From Candidatus Raymondbacteria bacterium RIFOXYA2_FULL_49_16 (GTDB taxonomy: Bacteria > Fibrobacterota > OXYB2-FULL-49-7 > XYB2-FULL-49-35), in assembly GCA_001789205.1 (NCBI GenBank), contig MFYT01000096.1, positions 85,522-117,891 of the forward strand: a DNA stretch of 32,370 nucleotides, given 5' to 3'. This document shows, piece by piece, positions 23,746-31,631 of this stretch (position 1 is the first letter of the stretch; each line of letters opens with the position of its first letter). The position numbers were made by a program, and so were the translations under genes. The notes beneath the pieces were generated by a model, which saw only the letters and a program-made list of their open reading frames with translations, did not search any database and had not been told where the DNA came from.

Positions 23746-26033
23746 TACTTCTTCCCTCCGTTCTTTCCCACGCTTACGTCCACTATTGTCATTGTATCGT
23801 TGCCGAAGATGTCCACCACCTTCACGGCAATTTTACGCCGCCCAGGTTCGCATTCGTGAAAGACGCTCTTCATTTCCAGTGTACGGTCTTTCTTGGTGCG
23901 GAAGCTCTGCCATTCGTTCTCAAAGACGTAATCCCCTGTCCAACGTTCTTCCCATTCGCCGGTATCTTCATTCTTAATCCGGATGATCTCCCGTTTGCTC
24001 TCGAAATCGAAGTCAACGGACCAGTAATCAATCCAGTCTGTCCATTCCTTGGTGAGTACCTCACGTTTTACAATGCCTTTGGCGTCCTTGGTCACCTTCA
24101 CTATCTGGCCCTTTTCTACCACGATCCGGCTGCCCTTGTTCTTTATTTCCGCCTCTGCGTTGGCAATGGAGTCCTGCGAATAGAACACTGAAAAGTCGGT
24201 CAGTTCTACCGCCACGCTGCATTCGTGTTTATTGGCTTTTACCAGCGGTTTGACTTCTATGAAGGACACGTCGTGAAAGACAACCTGGTTCTTCTCCACA
24301 GCCCGCTTGTCGAACACCTCAGCGGGAATGTACTTGGGCGCAATGTCGATGCCCTTAGCCCGTGCCTCGTCCAGTACATTTGGGAACAGCCCCATCTCGA
24401 ACTCAAAGCCAAGGATATCCACCTTGGTGATGTGCTTTTTGCGGCATTCGAGGATTATCTCCTCGACAAACAGCCGGGTCACGGGCAGGTTTACCGGACC
24501 GACGGCCACCAGCCGCCCTGCCCTCTTGCCGTGGAAGCTGGCGAAACCCGTTGTCCTTTCTGCGCGGTATGCGCGCAGAATTAGGTCGAGGAAAGCCGCC
24601 TCTTTATCTTCAAGCTGTTTTTGCTGCTCTGCTTCGCGCAGGTTGGGGTTCACGCCTATGTAGTGTTGGCGTTCGTACTTGCCCAGATTGAGAATTTCAA
24701 ACGCACGGTAGTCCTTGCCCTCGCTCTTGAGCTCACGCTGCACGCCAATCATTCGCTTGCGCGTAGTGTGTATGCCGAACTTTCCCAGGTCAGTGGCAAT
24801 CCATTTGCGGCCCAGCTTCTCCGCCACTGCGGCAGTAGTGCCGGAACCGCAGAAGAAATCAGCGATGAGATCGCCTTCATTGGAAGAGGCTTTTATAATG
24901 CGTGCGAGTAGAGCTTCAGGTTTTTGGGTAGCATAACCGGTGCTTTCTTGACGATGCCAAGAACGCAACGGCTGGATATCTGCCCATAAATCGCCGGCAG
25001 GCATTCCATCCGTCTCATCAAGAAATTTCTTCAACCGTGGAACATTATTACGCGTCCAAAAAATCCTATTCTCGTGTAAAATTTTATCTATTCCATTTTG
25101 GTCAAACATCCAGTGCCGCCCTGCAGGTGGTGCAATTTCGCCTTTTTCTCCGAAGTTCCGCGATGGCCCAGCACCAGACCCAGACAAGTCACCTGACATA
25201 AACTTACGGCCGTTAGGTTCTTCATAACGATAATAATCATCTACATATTCTTTGTCGTAATCTTGAAGAACCATATTTCGCTTGGCGTTTTCTTTTGCGA
25301 AATACAATATAGTATCGTGGACGGAACCAAATGATTTCGCATCCGAGTGACTTGTTGTACGCTTCCAAATCAACTCATTCCGAAAATAAGCTTGTCCAAA
25401 TATTTCATCTAAAACACACCGAATAAAAGCAGTTACTCGCCAATCACAATGCAAATAAATACTCCCATCAACCGCCAATAAATCTCGCATCAGAATCAAC
25501 CGTTCGTAAATCATCGCGATGAATGAATCCGCTCCCTTGCCCCAGGTGTCACGGTAAGCGATCTCTTCGAGGATGTTGGGCTTCTTTGTGAATGTGTCAT
25601 CGCCGATCTCGATGTCCATGCTGAAATCCGCGCCTACGTCAAATGGCGGGTCAATGTAAATGAGCTTGAGGCCGCCCTGCTTCTCGATCTCCTCGCGCAG
25701 GGGACCGTTCTTTAGACTGGAAAGTATGAGCTTGTTGTCGCCCCAGATGAGCTTGTTCGTCCAGCCCTTAAGCTGACGGCCGCGTTCATCCATGGAGAAC
25801 AGACCCATCTGCAACGAGGTATCTTCTGGCTTTTCCGCACGCGGTTCGTCCACCTGCTCAATAATCTGAAAGGGCAGGACGATGTTGCAAACCTCGCTGG
25901 TCTTGCCGTTCCAGACCAGTTCTACCTCGCGCTTATCGTCGAACAGAAGAAAGCGGTATTTATCCGGCAGGGGTTTGCCCGCCGAGATAAAGCGGACGAT
26001 CTCCTGTTGTTCCTGTTCGGTTAGTTGTGGCAT
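23745..26033 (-). CDS. mod: Type III DNA methyltransferase Mod (N6-adenine, beta class)
   Basis: A 762-residue Mod subunit, which methylates adenine and gives the system its sequence specificity. The motif order is beta class: IDPPF (127-131, motif IV, with Phe in place of the commoner Tyr), then the target-recognition region, then TGYATQKPEALLARII (365-380, motif X) and FFCGSGTT (393-400, motif I). The ATG is at 26033. Bases about 25020-25510, encoding residues near 175-335, are visibly more AT-rich (roughly 38-45% by sampled lines) than either side (about 54%). This matches the target-recognition region and suggests a swapped specificity segment. The C-terminal 250 residues are of the type III Mod kind without further recognised domains. 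Confidence 0.94.
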   Translation of the reverse strand: MPQLTEQEQQEIVRFISAGKPLPDKYRFLLFDDKREVELVWNGKTSEVCNIVLPFQIIEQVDEPRAEKPEDTSLQMGLFSMDERGRQLKGWTNKLIWGDNKLILSSLKNGPLREEIEKQGGLKLIYIDPPFDVGADFSMDIEIGDDTFTKKPNILEEIAYRDTWGKGADSFIAMIYERLILMRDLLAVDGSIYLHCDWRVTAFIRCVLDEIFGQAYFRNELIWKRTTSHSDAKSFGSVHDTILYFAKENAKRNMVLQDYDKEYVDDYYRYEEPNGRKFMSGDLSGSGAGPSRNFGEKGEIAPPAGRHWMFDQNGIDKILHENRIFWTRNNVPRLKKFLDETDGMPAGDLWADIQPLRSWHRQESTGYATQKPEALLARIIKASSNEGDLIADFFCGSGTTAAVAEKLGRKWIATDLGKFGIHTTRKRMIGVQRELKSEGKDYRAFEILNLGKYERQHYIGVNPNLREAEQQKQLEDKEAAFLDLILRAYRAERTTGFASFHGKRAGRLVAVGPVNLPVTRLFVEEIILECRKKHITKVDILGFEFEMGLFPNVLDEARAKGIDIAPKYIPAEVFDKRAVEKNQVVFHDVSFIEVKPLVKANKHECSVAVELTDFSVFYSQDSIANAEAEIKNKGSRIVVEKGQIVKVTKDAKGIVKREVLTKEWTDWIDYWSVDFDFESKREIIRIKNEDTGEWEERWTGDYVFENEWQSFRTKKDRTLEMKSVFHECEPGRRKIAVKVVDIFGNDTMTIVDVSVGKNGGKK

Positions 26034-26068
26034 AATATTATTTCCCTTCGCGGCGTCCTACTCTGCAA

Positions 26069-26131
26069 ATGAAATATAAGTTTTCCCTCTTTTGTCGTGG
26101 TATCAATGATGCTCTCCAGAATGTTTTTAGG
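26069..26131 (-). pseudogene. Relic of a serine recombinase gene
   Basis: About 60 bases match the intact recombinase gene at 26628-26690 at roughly 50 of 60 positions, with one 3-base insertion. On the minus strand it reads NILESIIDTTTKEGKLIFH, against SLQESIDTTTSGGKLIFH in the intact protein. The similarity stops abruptly on both sides. It lies 35 bases upstream of the mod start and so overlaps the mod promoter region. It is best read as the remains of a second, related recombinase copy. Confidence 0.6.
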
Positions 26132-26145
26132 TCCCCCAGGGCGCC

Positions 26146-26349
26146 TTATTTCCCTCCAGATGGAGGTTTTATCTTGCCCAAGAGAACATTCAGCCCGAGT
26201 TCCTCGTCACTCATATCCATAATTCGATTGATGGTTCCTTTCCTGAGCTCTTCTAACAATTCCAAGACTTTTTTCGATTCATCGCGGAACCTGTTGTTGT
26301 CGGCTTCAAACTTATCTACCTGAACTCTTTGCTGTTCAGATCGTTTGTT
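26146..26349 (-). pseudogene. Orphan C-terminal coding remnant, coiled and charged
   Basis: A minus-strand frame open between a TAG at 26352-26350 and its TAA at 26148-26146. It reads like real protein (VDKFEADNNRFRDESKKVL, LEELRKGTINRIMD, MSDEELGLNVLLGKIKPP), strongly helical and charged, but has no ATG at its start and no ribosome-binding site. It may be the end of a deleted gene or of the relic recombinase element. Function unknown. Confidence 0.35.
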
Positions 26350-26393
26350 CTATTTGGTGTCCTTTGGCGAAAGGGAAATTAAAGTACGCTAAG

Positions 26394-26966
26394 CTATCTT
26401 CCACGGACACACCTGTAAAAAGTCGTTCTCGAAATCCCGACCGTCCTGCATATCTCCCCTATTGAATTATTCCTGTCCTTCAGCATTACCTTTGCTAACT
26501 TTATCTTTTTAACATCCACCGTAACAGGCCTTCCACCATGCCGCCCACGGGCCCGGGCAGCCTGAAGTCCGGCATTGGTGCGTTCCCTTATAACATCCCT
26601 TTCAAACTCAGCCAAAGCGCCAAACACATGGAATATAAGTTTTCCCCCGGATGTCGTGGTATCAATGCTCTCCTGAAGGCTTTTAAGCCCTATTCCCCGC
26701 TCGTTTAGCATTTTTACTGTCTCAATCAGCTGTTTCAGGGATCTTCCAAGGCGATCCAGTTTCCAAATGACCAGCGTATCGCCTTTCCGAAGGTATTCTA
26801 TGGCCTTAGAGAGGCCTTTCCGCTCGTCTTTTGCCCCGCTGGCCGTGTCCGTGTATATCTTTTTGCATCCAGCGCTCTTTAGAGCATCTTTTTGAAGGTC
26901 TAAATTCTGATCCTGGGTGGAAACCCTGGCGTAACCGACCTGGAGGCCTTTTTCTGATTGTGCCAT
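26394..26966 (-). CDS. Serine recombinase (resolvase/invertase family)
   Basis: A 190-residue small serine recombinase. The catalytic Ser16 is in GYARVSTQDQ; IWKLDRLGRSLKQL and EFERDVIRERTNAGLQAARARG match the catalytic core and E helix; the C-terminus (SIGEICRTVGISRTTFYRCV) is the DNA-binding helix-turn-helix. Such enzymes resolve cointegrates, invert segments or move small elements. It starts at the ATG at 26966 and is transcribed away from hamA. No transposase is adjacent, so its role here is not obvious. Imperfect copies of a 12-base dyad (26381-26392, 27015-27026) flank the gene. Confidence 0.93.
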   Translation of the reverse strand: MAQSEKGLQVGYARVSTQDQNLDLQKDALKSAGCKKIYTDTASGAKDERKGLSKAIEYLRKGDTLVIWKLDRLGRSLKQLIETVKMLNERGIGLKSLQESIDTTTSGGKLIFHVFGALAEFERDVIRERTNAGLQAARARGRHGGRPVTVDVKKIKLAKVMLKDRNNSIGEICRTVGISRTTFYRCVRGR

Positions 26967-27401
26967 AACTCATCAATTCCTGTTAGTTTTGGTACTTTGA
27001 TTATGGTACGGGTTTTAGTACACTAAATTAGGTCTTTTCAGGCTGTTTTTGCAAGGAATTTAAAATGTGTTATATACGACCGTTATTGATACAGCACCAT
27101 TTTAAGGGGTGTTTTCAGGTCAATCCGTTAAGCTTGGCGTATATTTTTGCACGAAATGGGTCGGAACCCCAAATCAATTAAATCATAAAGAAAAGTTACG
27201 TTTTTTTACAGAAACTTATGTATATAAAAAGCAGCAAAATGTCATTATTGTCTTGCCGTTTAGCCAAATATGATCTATATTTAAAAAGGCAAGGATAGCT
27301 TGTTTTACATGTGCGCATCTGATTAAGAAGAAGAAGAAGAAGGATGAGGGAAAAGGGAAATTTGTACATACTCAATACGGGAAACTGAAAAGGGAGGACG
27401 T
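26967..27401. other. Intergenic control region between the divergent recombinase and Hachiman genes
   Basis: About 435 AT-rich bases. It holds three GTAC-centred sequences near the recombinase start (26991-26995, 27005-27009, 27017-27021), the dyad TTAGT-AC-ACTAA at 27015-27026, and an (AAG)6 tract at 27325-27342. The plus-strand promoter for the ham genes should lie here; TATATAAA around 27220 is a weak candidate -10. A minus-strand frame with a poly-Leu run is an artefact of the AAG tract. Confidence 0.4.
27325..27342. repeat. (AAG)6 trinucleotide tract
   Basis: Six uninterrupted AAG units, followed by a purine-rich stretch up to the micro-ORF ribosome-binding site. It lies about 60 bases upstream of the micro-ORF and could vary in length by slippage. 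Confidence 0.8.
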
Positions 27402-27488
27402 GTGTGGACTTGCTCAAAATGCAAAGAGGAACTGGAAGATACTTTTGAAATGTGTTGGAAATGTTCGGCCAGTTTACAACCAAATTAG
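27402..27488 (+). CDS. 28-residue zinc-ribbon micro-ORF upstream of hamA
   Basis: A GTG at 27402 preceded at good distance by AGGGAGGA opens a 28-codon frame ending TAG at 27488. It encodes Trp2, two CxxC pairs (Cys4/Cys7 and Cys18/Cys21), acidic residues between them (KEELEDTFEM) and Trp19. The pattern W-x-C-x2-C ... CW-x-C is that of a compact zinc ribbon often seen as a terminal module in larger proteins. It ends 9 bases before hamA, whose AGGA ribosome-binding site overlaps the micro-ORF stop region, so the two are probably co-translated. A TGA lies 55 bases upstream in frame, so it is not the tail of a longer intact gene. Function unknown. Confidence 0.55.
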   Translation: MWTCSKCKEELEDTFEMCWKCSASLQPN

Positions 27489-27497
27489 GACGAAGTT

Positions 27498-28313
27498 ATG
27501 CCTTGGACTTCAGCACATCTAAAATGGTTGAAGAAAACCAAATTGAAATTATCAACAATTGATAATAAAAACATCGAGGTTTGGAAATTTTGTCATCAAG
27601 ATGACCCAGCAATCCTTTCAGCCTGGGCGAAACACTTCAGAAATCATTACTGTCGTGATAACGAGATCGACAATTTCAGAAAAGGATATGGCTATCAACG
27701 CAAGGATTATCTGCTTAAGATAAAATTCCCTGACAATTTAAAAACACCTGGACCCAGTATACGTGCAGGGGATTTTGGTGAGGTTTTAGTTGCAGACTAT
27801 CTTAATTTCGTTTTGGGTTATTGGGTACCAAGGATTCGATATTCAGAAAAGGATATTAGAAATGAATCATCTAAGGGCTGTGACGTTATCGGGTTTAAAA
27901 TATTAGGAGATGACATAAGCGATGAAGACTCTCTCGCAATTTATGAAGCAAAAACGCAATTCTCAGGTAAAAGCGCAAAACCGAGGCTCCAAGACGCAAT
28001 AAATGGCTCTGCCTTAGACAGTTTACGTAAAGCTGAGACACTGAATGCGATTAAGCAGAGATTGTTTGACAAGCAGCATCTTGATAAGGCCATAATTGTG
28101 GAAAGATTTCAAAACCCCGCCGATAAACCATATACCGTATATTTCGGTGCTGTTGCATTGTTTGAAACAGCGCTTATTGACATCGAGCTCCTAAAAGAAG
28201 CTTGTGCAACAGATCATCCATTCCCCAATGCTCTTTCGCTAGTTGTCATACATGGTACTGACATGATGAAATTGGTTCACAAATTATATGATAGGGCCGC
28301 AGATGAAGCCTGA
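27498..28313 (+). CDS. hamA: Hachiman anti-phage protein HamA (DUF1837 nuclease)
   Basis: A 271-residue HamA. In Hachiman systems HamA is the PD-(D/E)xK-type effector nuclease held inactive by the helicase HamB. The nuclease core is visible: Glu95 in FGEVLVADYL, Asp129 in KGCDVIGFK, and Glu150-x-Lys152 in YEAKTQ. AGDFGEVL and the following YWVPRIRYSEKD are characteristic of DUF1837. The ATG at 27498 has AGGA 7 bases upstream. It overlaps the start of hamB. Base composition is AT-rich relative to the hyp and rnf operons, which fits horizontal acquisition. All catalytic residues appear intact. Confidence 0.9.
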   Translation: MPWTSAHLKWLKKTKLKLSTIDNKNIEVWKFCHQDDPAILSAWAKHFRNHYCRDNEIDNFRKGYGYQRKDYLLKIKFPDNLKTPGPSIRAGDFGEVLVADYLNFVLGYWVPRIRYSEKDIRNESSKGCDVIGFKILGDDISDEDSLAIYEAKTQFSGKSAKPRLQDAINGSALDSLRKAETLNAIKQRLFDKQHLDKAIIVERFQNPADKPYTVYFGAVALFETALIDIELLKEACATDHPFPNALSLVVIHGTDMMKLVHKLYDRAADEA

Positions 28314-31300
28314 AAGAAACTCTCTGCGTATTCTCGGAATGGCTCAATCGAAAGCCAAAATGTTTGAGTATTCTGTCCCTGAAGTAGATCACATTAATTT
28401 ACCAGTAGATCCCGCCATACTCTTCTCCCTTACTATTGGACTCATCGGCGATGTCTCAACACAGATAAACGGAGGAAGTGCGGATAATAACTTGAACAAA
28501 ACCGAAAACCGTGCCGCACTTAAATTTGGTGCGCATTTTTTCTATGCATATCTCCAAGCTAAATTGGAAACAAATCTTGACAGCTATCTCATATTGTTGG
28601 GTGCTGCATCCTTTTATCTCGCTGACATGCCTGGTAGTTCCGCCGTCTTGTTAAAATCTTTAGAAACATTAGAGATTGAGCCTGGGGCCAGTGGAATGGA
28701 AGTCTTTCTTGCTTGGCTACTAGAGGGTGACTTCACCAATTTGCCAACAATTCCTACGAATCTTTTTCGGGATTATATTTTAAATATTTCCGAACTACTT
28801 TCACATTACTTTAATCAGGGCACCAGCAAAGAGGATCTTCTCGCATCATTAAATAATATTCATACCTTTTCTTATCAGAACGGTACACCAAGAGAACTTT
28901 TACTTTGCGACATCGCATGCGCCGTTGCCAGAAAGAGGCTTGACAATTCGACCTGGCTTGCGCTGCCGCGATATTCCAATATAGGATTGGAACTTTGGTA
29001 CTCGATTATAAAAAAACAAACTTTCATACGCGAATTGTGGCCAGCTCAACATTTGCTCGGAGAACATGGAATCTTTAGAGGGGCCTCAGCTGTTATTCAA
29101 ATGCCTACGAGCGCTGGCAAAACTAAAGCAACGGAACTAATTATACGTAGTGCTTTTCTTGCTGAACGGACGCGGCTGGCGGTAATTGTAGCCCCTTATA
29201 GAGCGCTTTGTCACGAAATTAGCGATCATCTTAAATTTGCTTTTTCTGGAGAAAGTGTTGGCATTGATGAATTTACTGATGTGATTCAAGCCGATTTTGA
29301 ACTTAAAGTAAATTCTGAACAAAAACAAGTTTTTGTCGTAACACCGGAAAAACTAAGCTACGTCCTTCGGCATGAACCCACAATGGCGAATAAAGTTGGT
29401 ATAGTAATTTATGACGAAGGGCATCATTTTGATAATGGTGCAAGAGGTGTCACTTATGAATTGCTGGTATCTTCGTTAAAAAAACTTGTACCGAAAGTCT
29501 GCCAGGTGATCCTCATTTCCGCAGTGATTAGAAATGCCGAAGCGATAGGCGTTTGGCTAAACGGTGAACATAATAAAGTTGTTTCAGGACAAAACCTTGT
29601 TCCGACGGATCGCACAGTCGCATTCGTAAGTTGGCAAGATTATTTAGGTCGGCTTCAATTTGTTAATCCTCTTGACCCAACCGAAGAACAGTACTTCGTT
29701 CCGCGCATTCTTGAAAGTCAATCGCTAATGTGCAAACCCAGGGAAAAGACAGGCTATGTTTTCCCCAATAAAGAAAATGGACGGGACATTGCCCTGAATT
29801 TAGGACTAAAACTTTGTAAAAATGGTTGTGTGGCTGTTTTCTGTGGAACAAAACGAACCGCATCGTGGTTTTGCGAAAAAGTAACTGATGTTTATTCAAG
29901 GCAACTAACAATCCCATCACCTGCAACATATTCTGATCCTTCGGAAATTGAAAAATTGTTTGTATTGCATAAACAAAATTTGGGGGATGATGCCTCATGC
30001 ACACTCAGCGTAAAACATGGTGTTTTTGCACATCATGGTAATATTCCAAGAGGACTCCGACTTGCTGTGGAATATGCACTTCAACAAGGTTTAATACGGT
30101 TTGTTGCGTGCACTTCAACCTTAGCCCAAGGTGTTAATCTGCCAATAAAATATCTCATAGTATCAGGGGCGTATCAGGGGCATGAGCGAATAAAAGTCCG
30201 TGACTTTCACAATTTAATAGGTCGGGCCGGAAGATCAGGCAAGCATACTGAAGGGAGTATCCTTTTTGCCGATCCGCAAATCTATGACCAGCGAAATAGT
30301 AGCGATAATAAGCTATGGCGTGAAGCAAAGCTGTTGCTAAATCCTGATAACTCAGAACCGTGCGGAAGCAGTCTTTTTGACATATTCCTGCCTCTGCACA
30401 GCGACAATGATATGTATACCATCGTGAAAGATCCGCTTGACCTAGCAAAACTATACATTCAGCAGCCAGGGGAACTCATATCTTTGCCGGACCAAATTGC
30501 GCAACAGCATTTCGATAAGGCTTTCACGAAGGAAGGAGTGGCAAACCAGATACAGCACAAGTTGGAAATCATATATTCTATTGAGAGCTATTTGATGGCT
30601 CACCTTGAGCAAGATGATAAAGAGACGGCGGAGAAAGATGTAGCCAAAATGGCGGAGGACACGCTGGCCTTTCATCTAGCCAATCCAAAACAAAAGCAAG
30701 ACTTAGTCGAATTATTCTTAATCCTTACTCGCAATTTGGTAGAACGAATTCCCTCATCAGGCAAAAGAAAAGCATTTTCGAGAACTCTCAAAGGTGTGTC
30801 TGACTGCCTAAAGATTGAAAAGTGGGTTGATGAAAATATTGTATCTCTGCGCAATAGTAAAAACATCGAATCTTTAATGATTTCCTTATGGCCTATTTTA
30901 TCAGAGCAGATTAAGAACAGGAACTTTCAGAAGGCTACCTCTTTACAAACAATGCTTATTTTAGCAAATAGCTGGTTAAAAGGTAAAACGTATCGCCAAT
31001 TATTACAAATATTGGAGGATGCCGGGGTCAAAATTGGTAGTGGAAGTCGTCCCCGTAATCCCACAATTGATCATGTAATAGACATTTGTGATAGCGCGTT
31101 CGCCTTTGATGGAACACTTATTATTGCAGCTATATGGGAGACCATTGCGCTCCAAGAAGATCCGGCAAATAGTGCTTTTCTTGACGAATTGGCATTACTC
31201 CAAAAGCAATTAAAATATGGTTTGAGCACCGCAACCGCAGTTTCTTGTTATGAATTAGGTTTTAGTGATAGGATAATTGCACAAGAATTGAATGAAATAA

Positions 31301-31437
31301 TTAGCGATAATGAATTGAATAAGCAATCGCTTAAACGCCAAATACGAAAGAAACTTGTTTTAGTTCAGAATAAAATAGCAGCTTACCCAAAGTATTACTC
31401 CACTGTTTTAGAGCAACTGATATCTGCCCGGGCATAA
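28303..31437 (+). CDS. hamB: Hachiman anti-phage helicase HamB
   Basis: A 1044-residue SF2 helicase of the HamB type, the sensor and gatekeeper of HamA that responds to phage or damaged DNA. It shows Walker A MPTSAGKT (about 267-274), the DEGH box YDEGHHF (371-375), a motif III-like LISAVI, CTSTLAQGVNLPI (motif V), GRAGRSG (640-646, motif VI), and long helical N- and C-terminal regions. The ATG at 28303 is chosen because AGGG lies upstream; ATG 28288 lacks a ribosome-binding site and ATG 28339 is a third option. It overlaps hamA by 11 bases. The 194 bases after it contain no gene; a weak GGAAAC...GTTTCC stem near 31516 could end transcription. Confidence 0.9.
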   Translation: MKPERNSLRILGMAQSKAKMFEYSVPEVDHINLPVDPAILFSLTIGLIGDVSTQINGGSADNNLNKTENRAALKFGAHFFYAYLQAKLETNLDSYLILLGAASFYLADMPGSSAVLLKSLETLEIEPGASGMEVFLAWLLEGDFTNLPTIPTNLFRDYILNISELLSHYFNQGTSKEDLLASLNNIHTFSYQNGTPRELLLCDIACAVARKRLDNSTWLALPRYSNIGLELWYSIIKKQTFIRELWPAQHLLGEHGIFRGASAVIQMPTSAGKTKATELIIRSAFLAERTRLAVIVAPYRALCHEISDHLKFAFSGESVGIDEFTDVIQADFELKVNSEQKQVFVVTPEKLSYVLRHEPTMANKVGIVIYDEGHHFDNGARGVTYELLVSSLKKLVPKVCQVILISAVIRNAEAIGVWLNGEHNKVVSGQNLVPTDRTVAFVSWQDYLGRLQFVNPLDPTEEQYFVPRILESQSLMCKPREKTGYVFPNKENGRDIALNLGLKLCKNGCVAVFCGTKRTASWFCEKVTDVYSRQLTIPSPATYSDPSEIEKLFVLHKQNLGDDASCTLSVKHGVFAHHGNIPRGLRLAVEYALQQGLIRFVACTSTLAQGVNLPIKYLIVSGAYQGHERIKVRDFHNLIGRAGRSGKHTEGSILFADPQIYDQRNSSDNKLWREAKLLLNPDNSEPCGSSLFDIFLPLHSDNDMYTIVKDPLDLAKLYIQQPGELISLPDQIAQQHFDKAFTKEGVANQIQHKLEIIYSIESYLMAHLEQDDKETAEKDVAKMAEDTLAFHLANPKQKQDLVELFLILTRNLVERIPSSGKRKAFSRTLKGVSDCLKIEKWVDENIVSLRNSKNIESLMISLWPILSEQIKNRNFQKATSLQTMLILANSWLKGKTYRQLLQILEDAGVKIGSGSRPRNPTIDHVIDICDSAFAFDGTLIIAAIWETIALQEDPANSAFLDELALLQKQLKYGLSTATAVSCYELGFSDRIIAQELNEIISDNELNKQSLKRQIRKKLVLVQNKIAAYPKYYSTVLEQLISARA

Positions 31438-31631
31438 TTGGGTATTCTTAAACATTTAGGGTTCTGCTCACGAAACGGAAAAAATCGTACGTTAAGGATT
31501 TTGGGGCCACGGAAACCGTTCGTTTAGTTTCCATAATTACTTACTACAGGAACGCTATTAAGTATATCTTTGTTTTTTGTTTACCGTCAATCTTTTCCTA
31601 CACCTTCGTTGTATGATTATTATAAGGTTTC

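Noticed and set aside
27196-27483. A 95-codon minus-strand ORF with a poly-leucine run resembling a membrane protein.
   Set aside because: The leucines come from the AAG repeat read on the other strand. It has no ribosome-binding site or similarity and overlaps the better-supported micro-ORF.
26967-27497. CRISPR-like or tandem repeat array.
   Set aside because: Apart from the AAG tract and short GTAC-centred motifs there are no regularly spaced repeats.
31500-31530. Rho-independent terminator after hamB.
   Set aside because: Only a 6-base GGAAAC/GTTTCC stem with a 10-base loop and no U-run, which is too weak to call as a feature.
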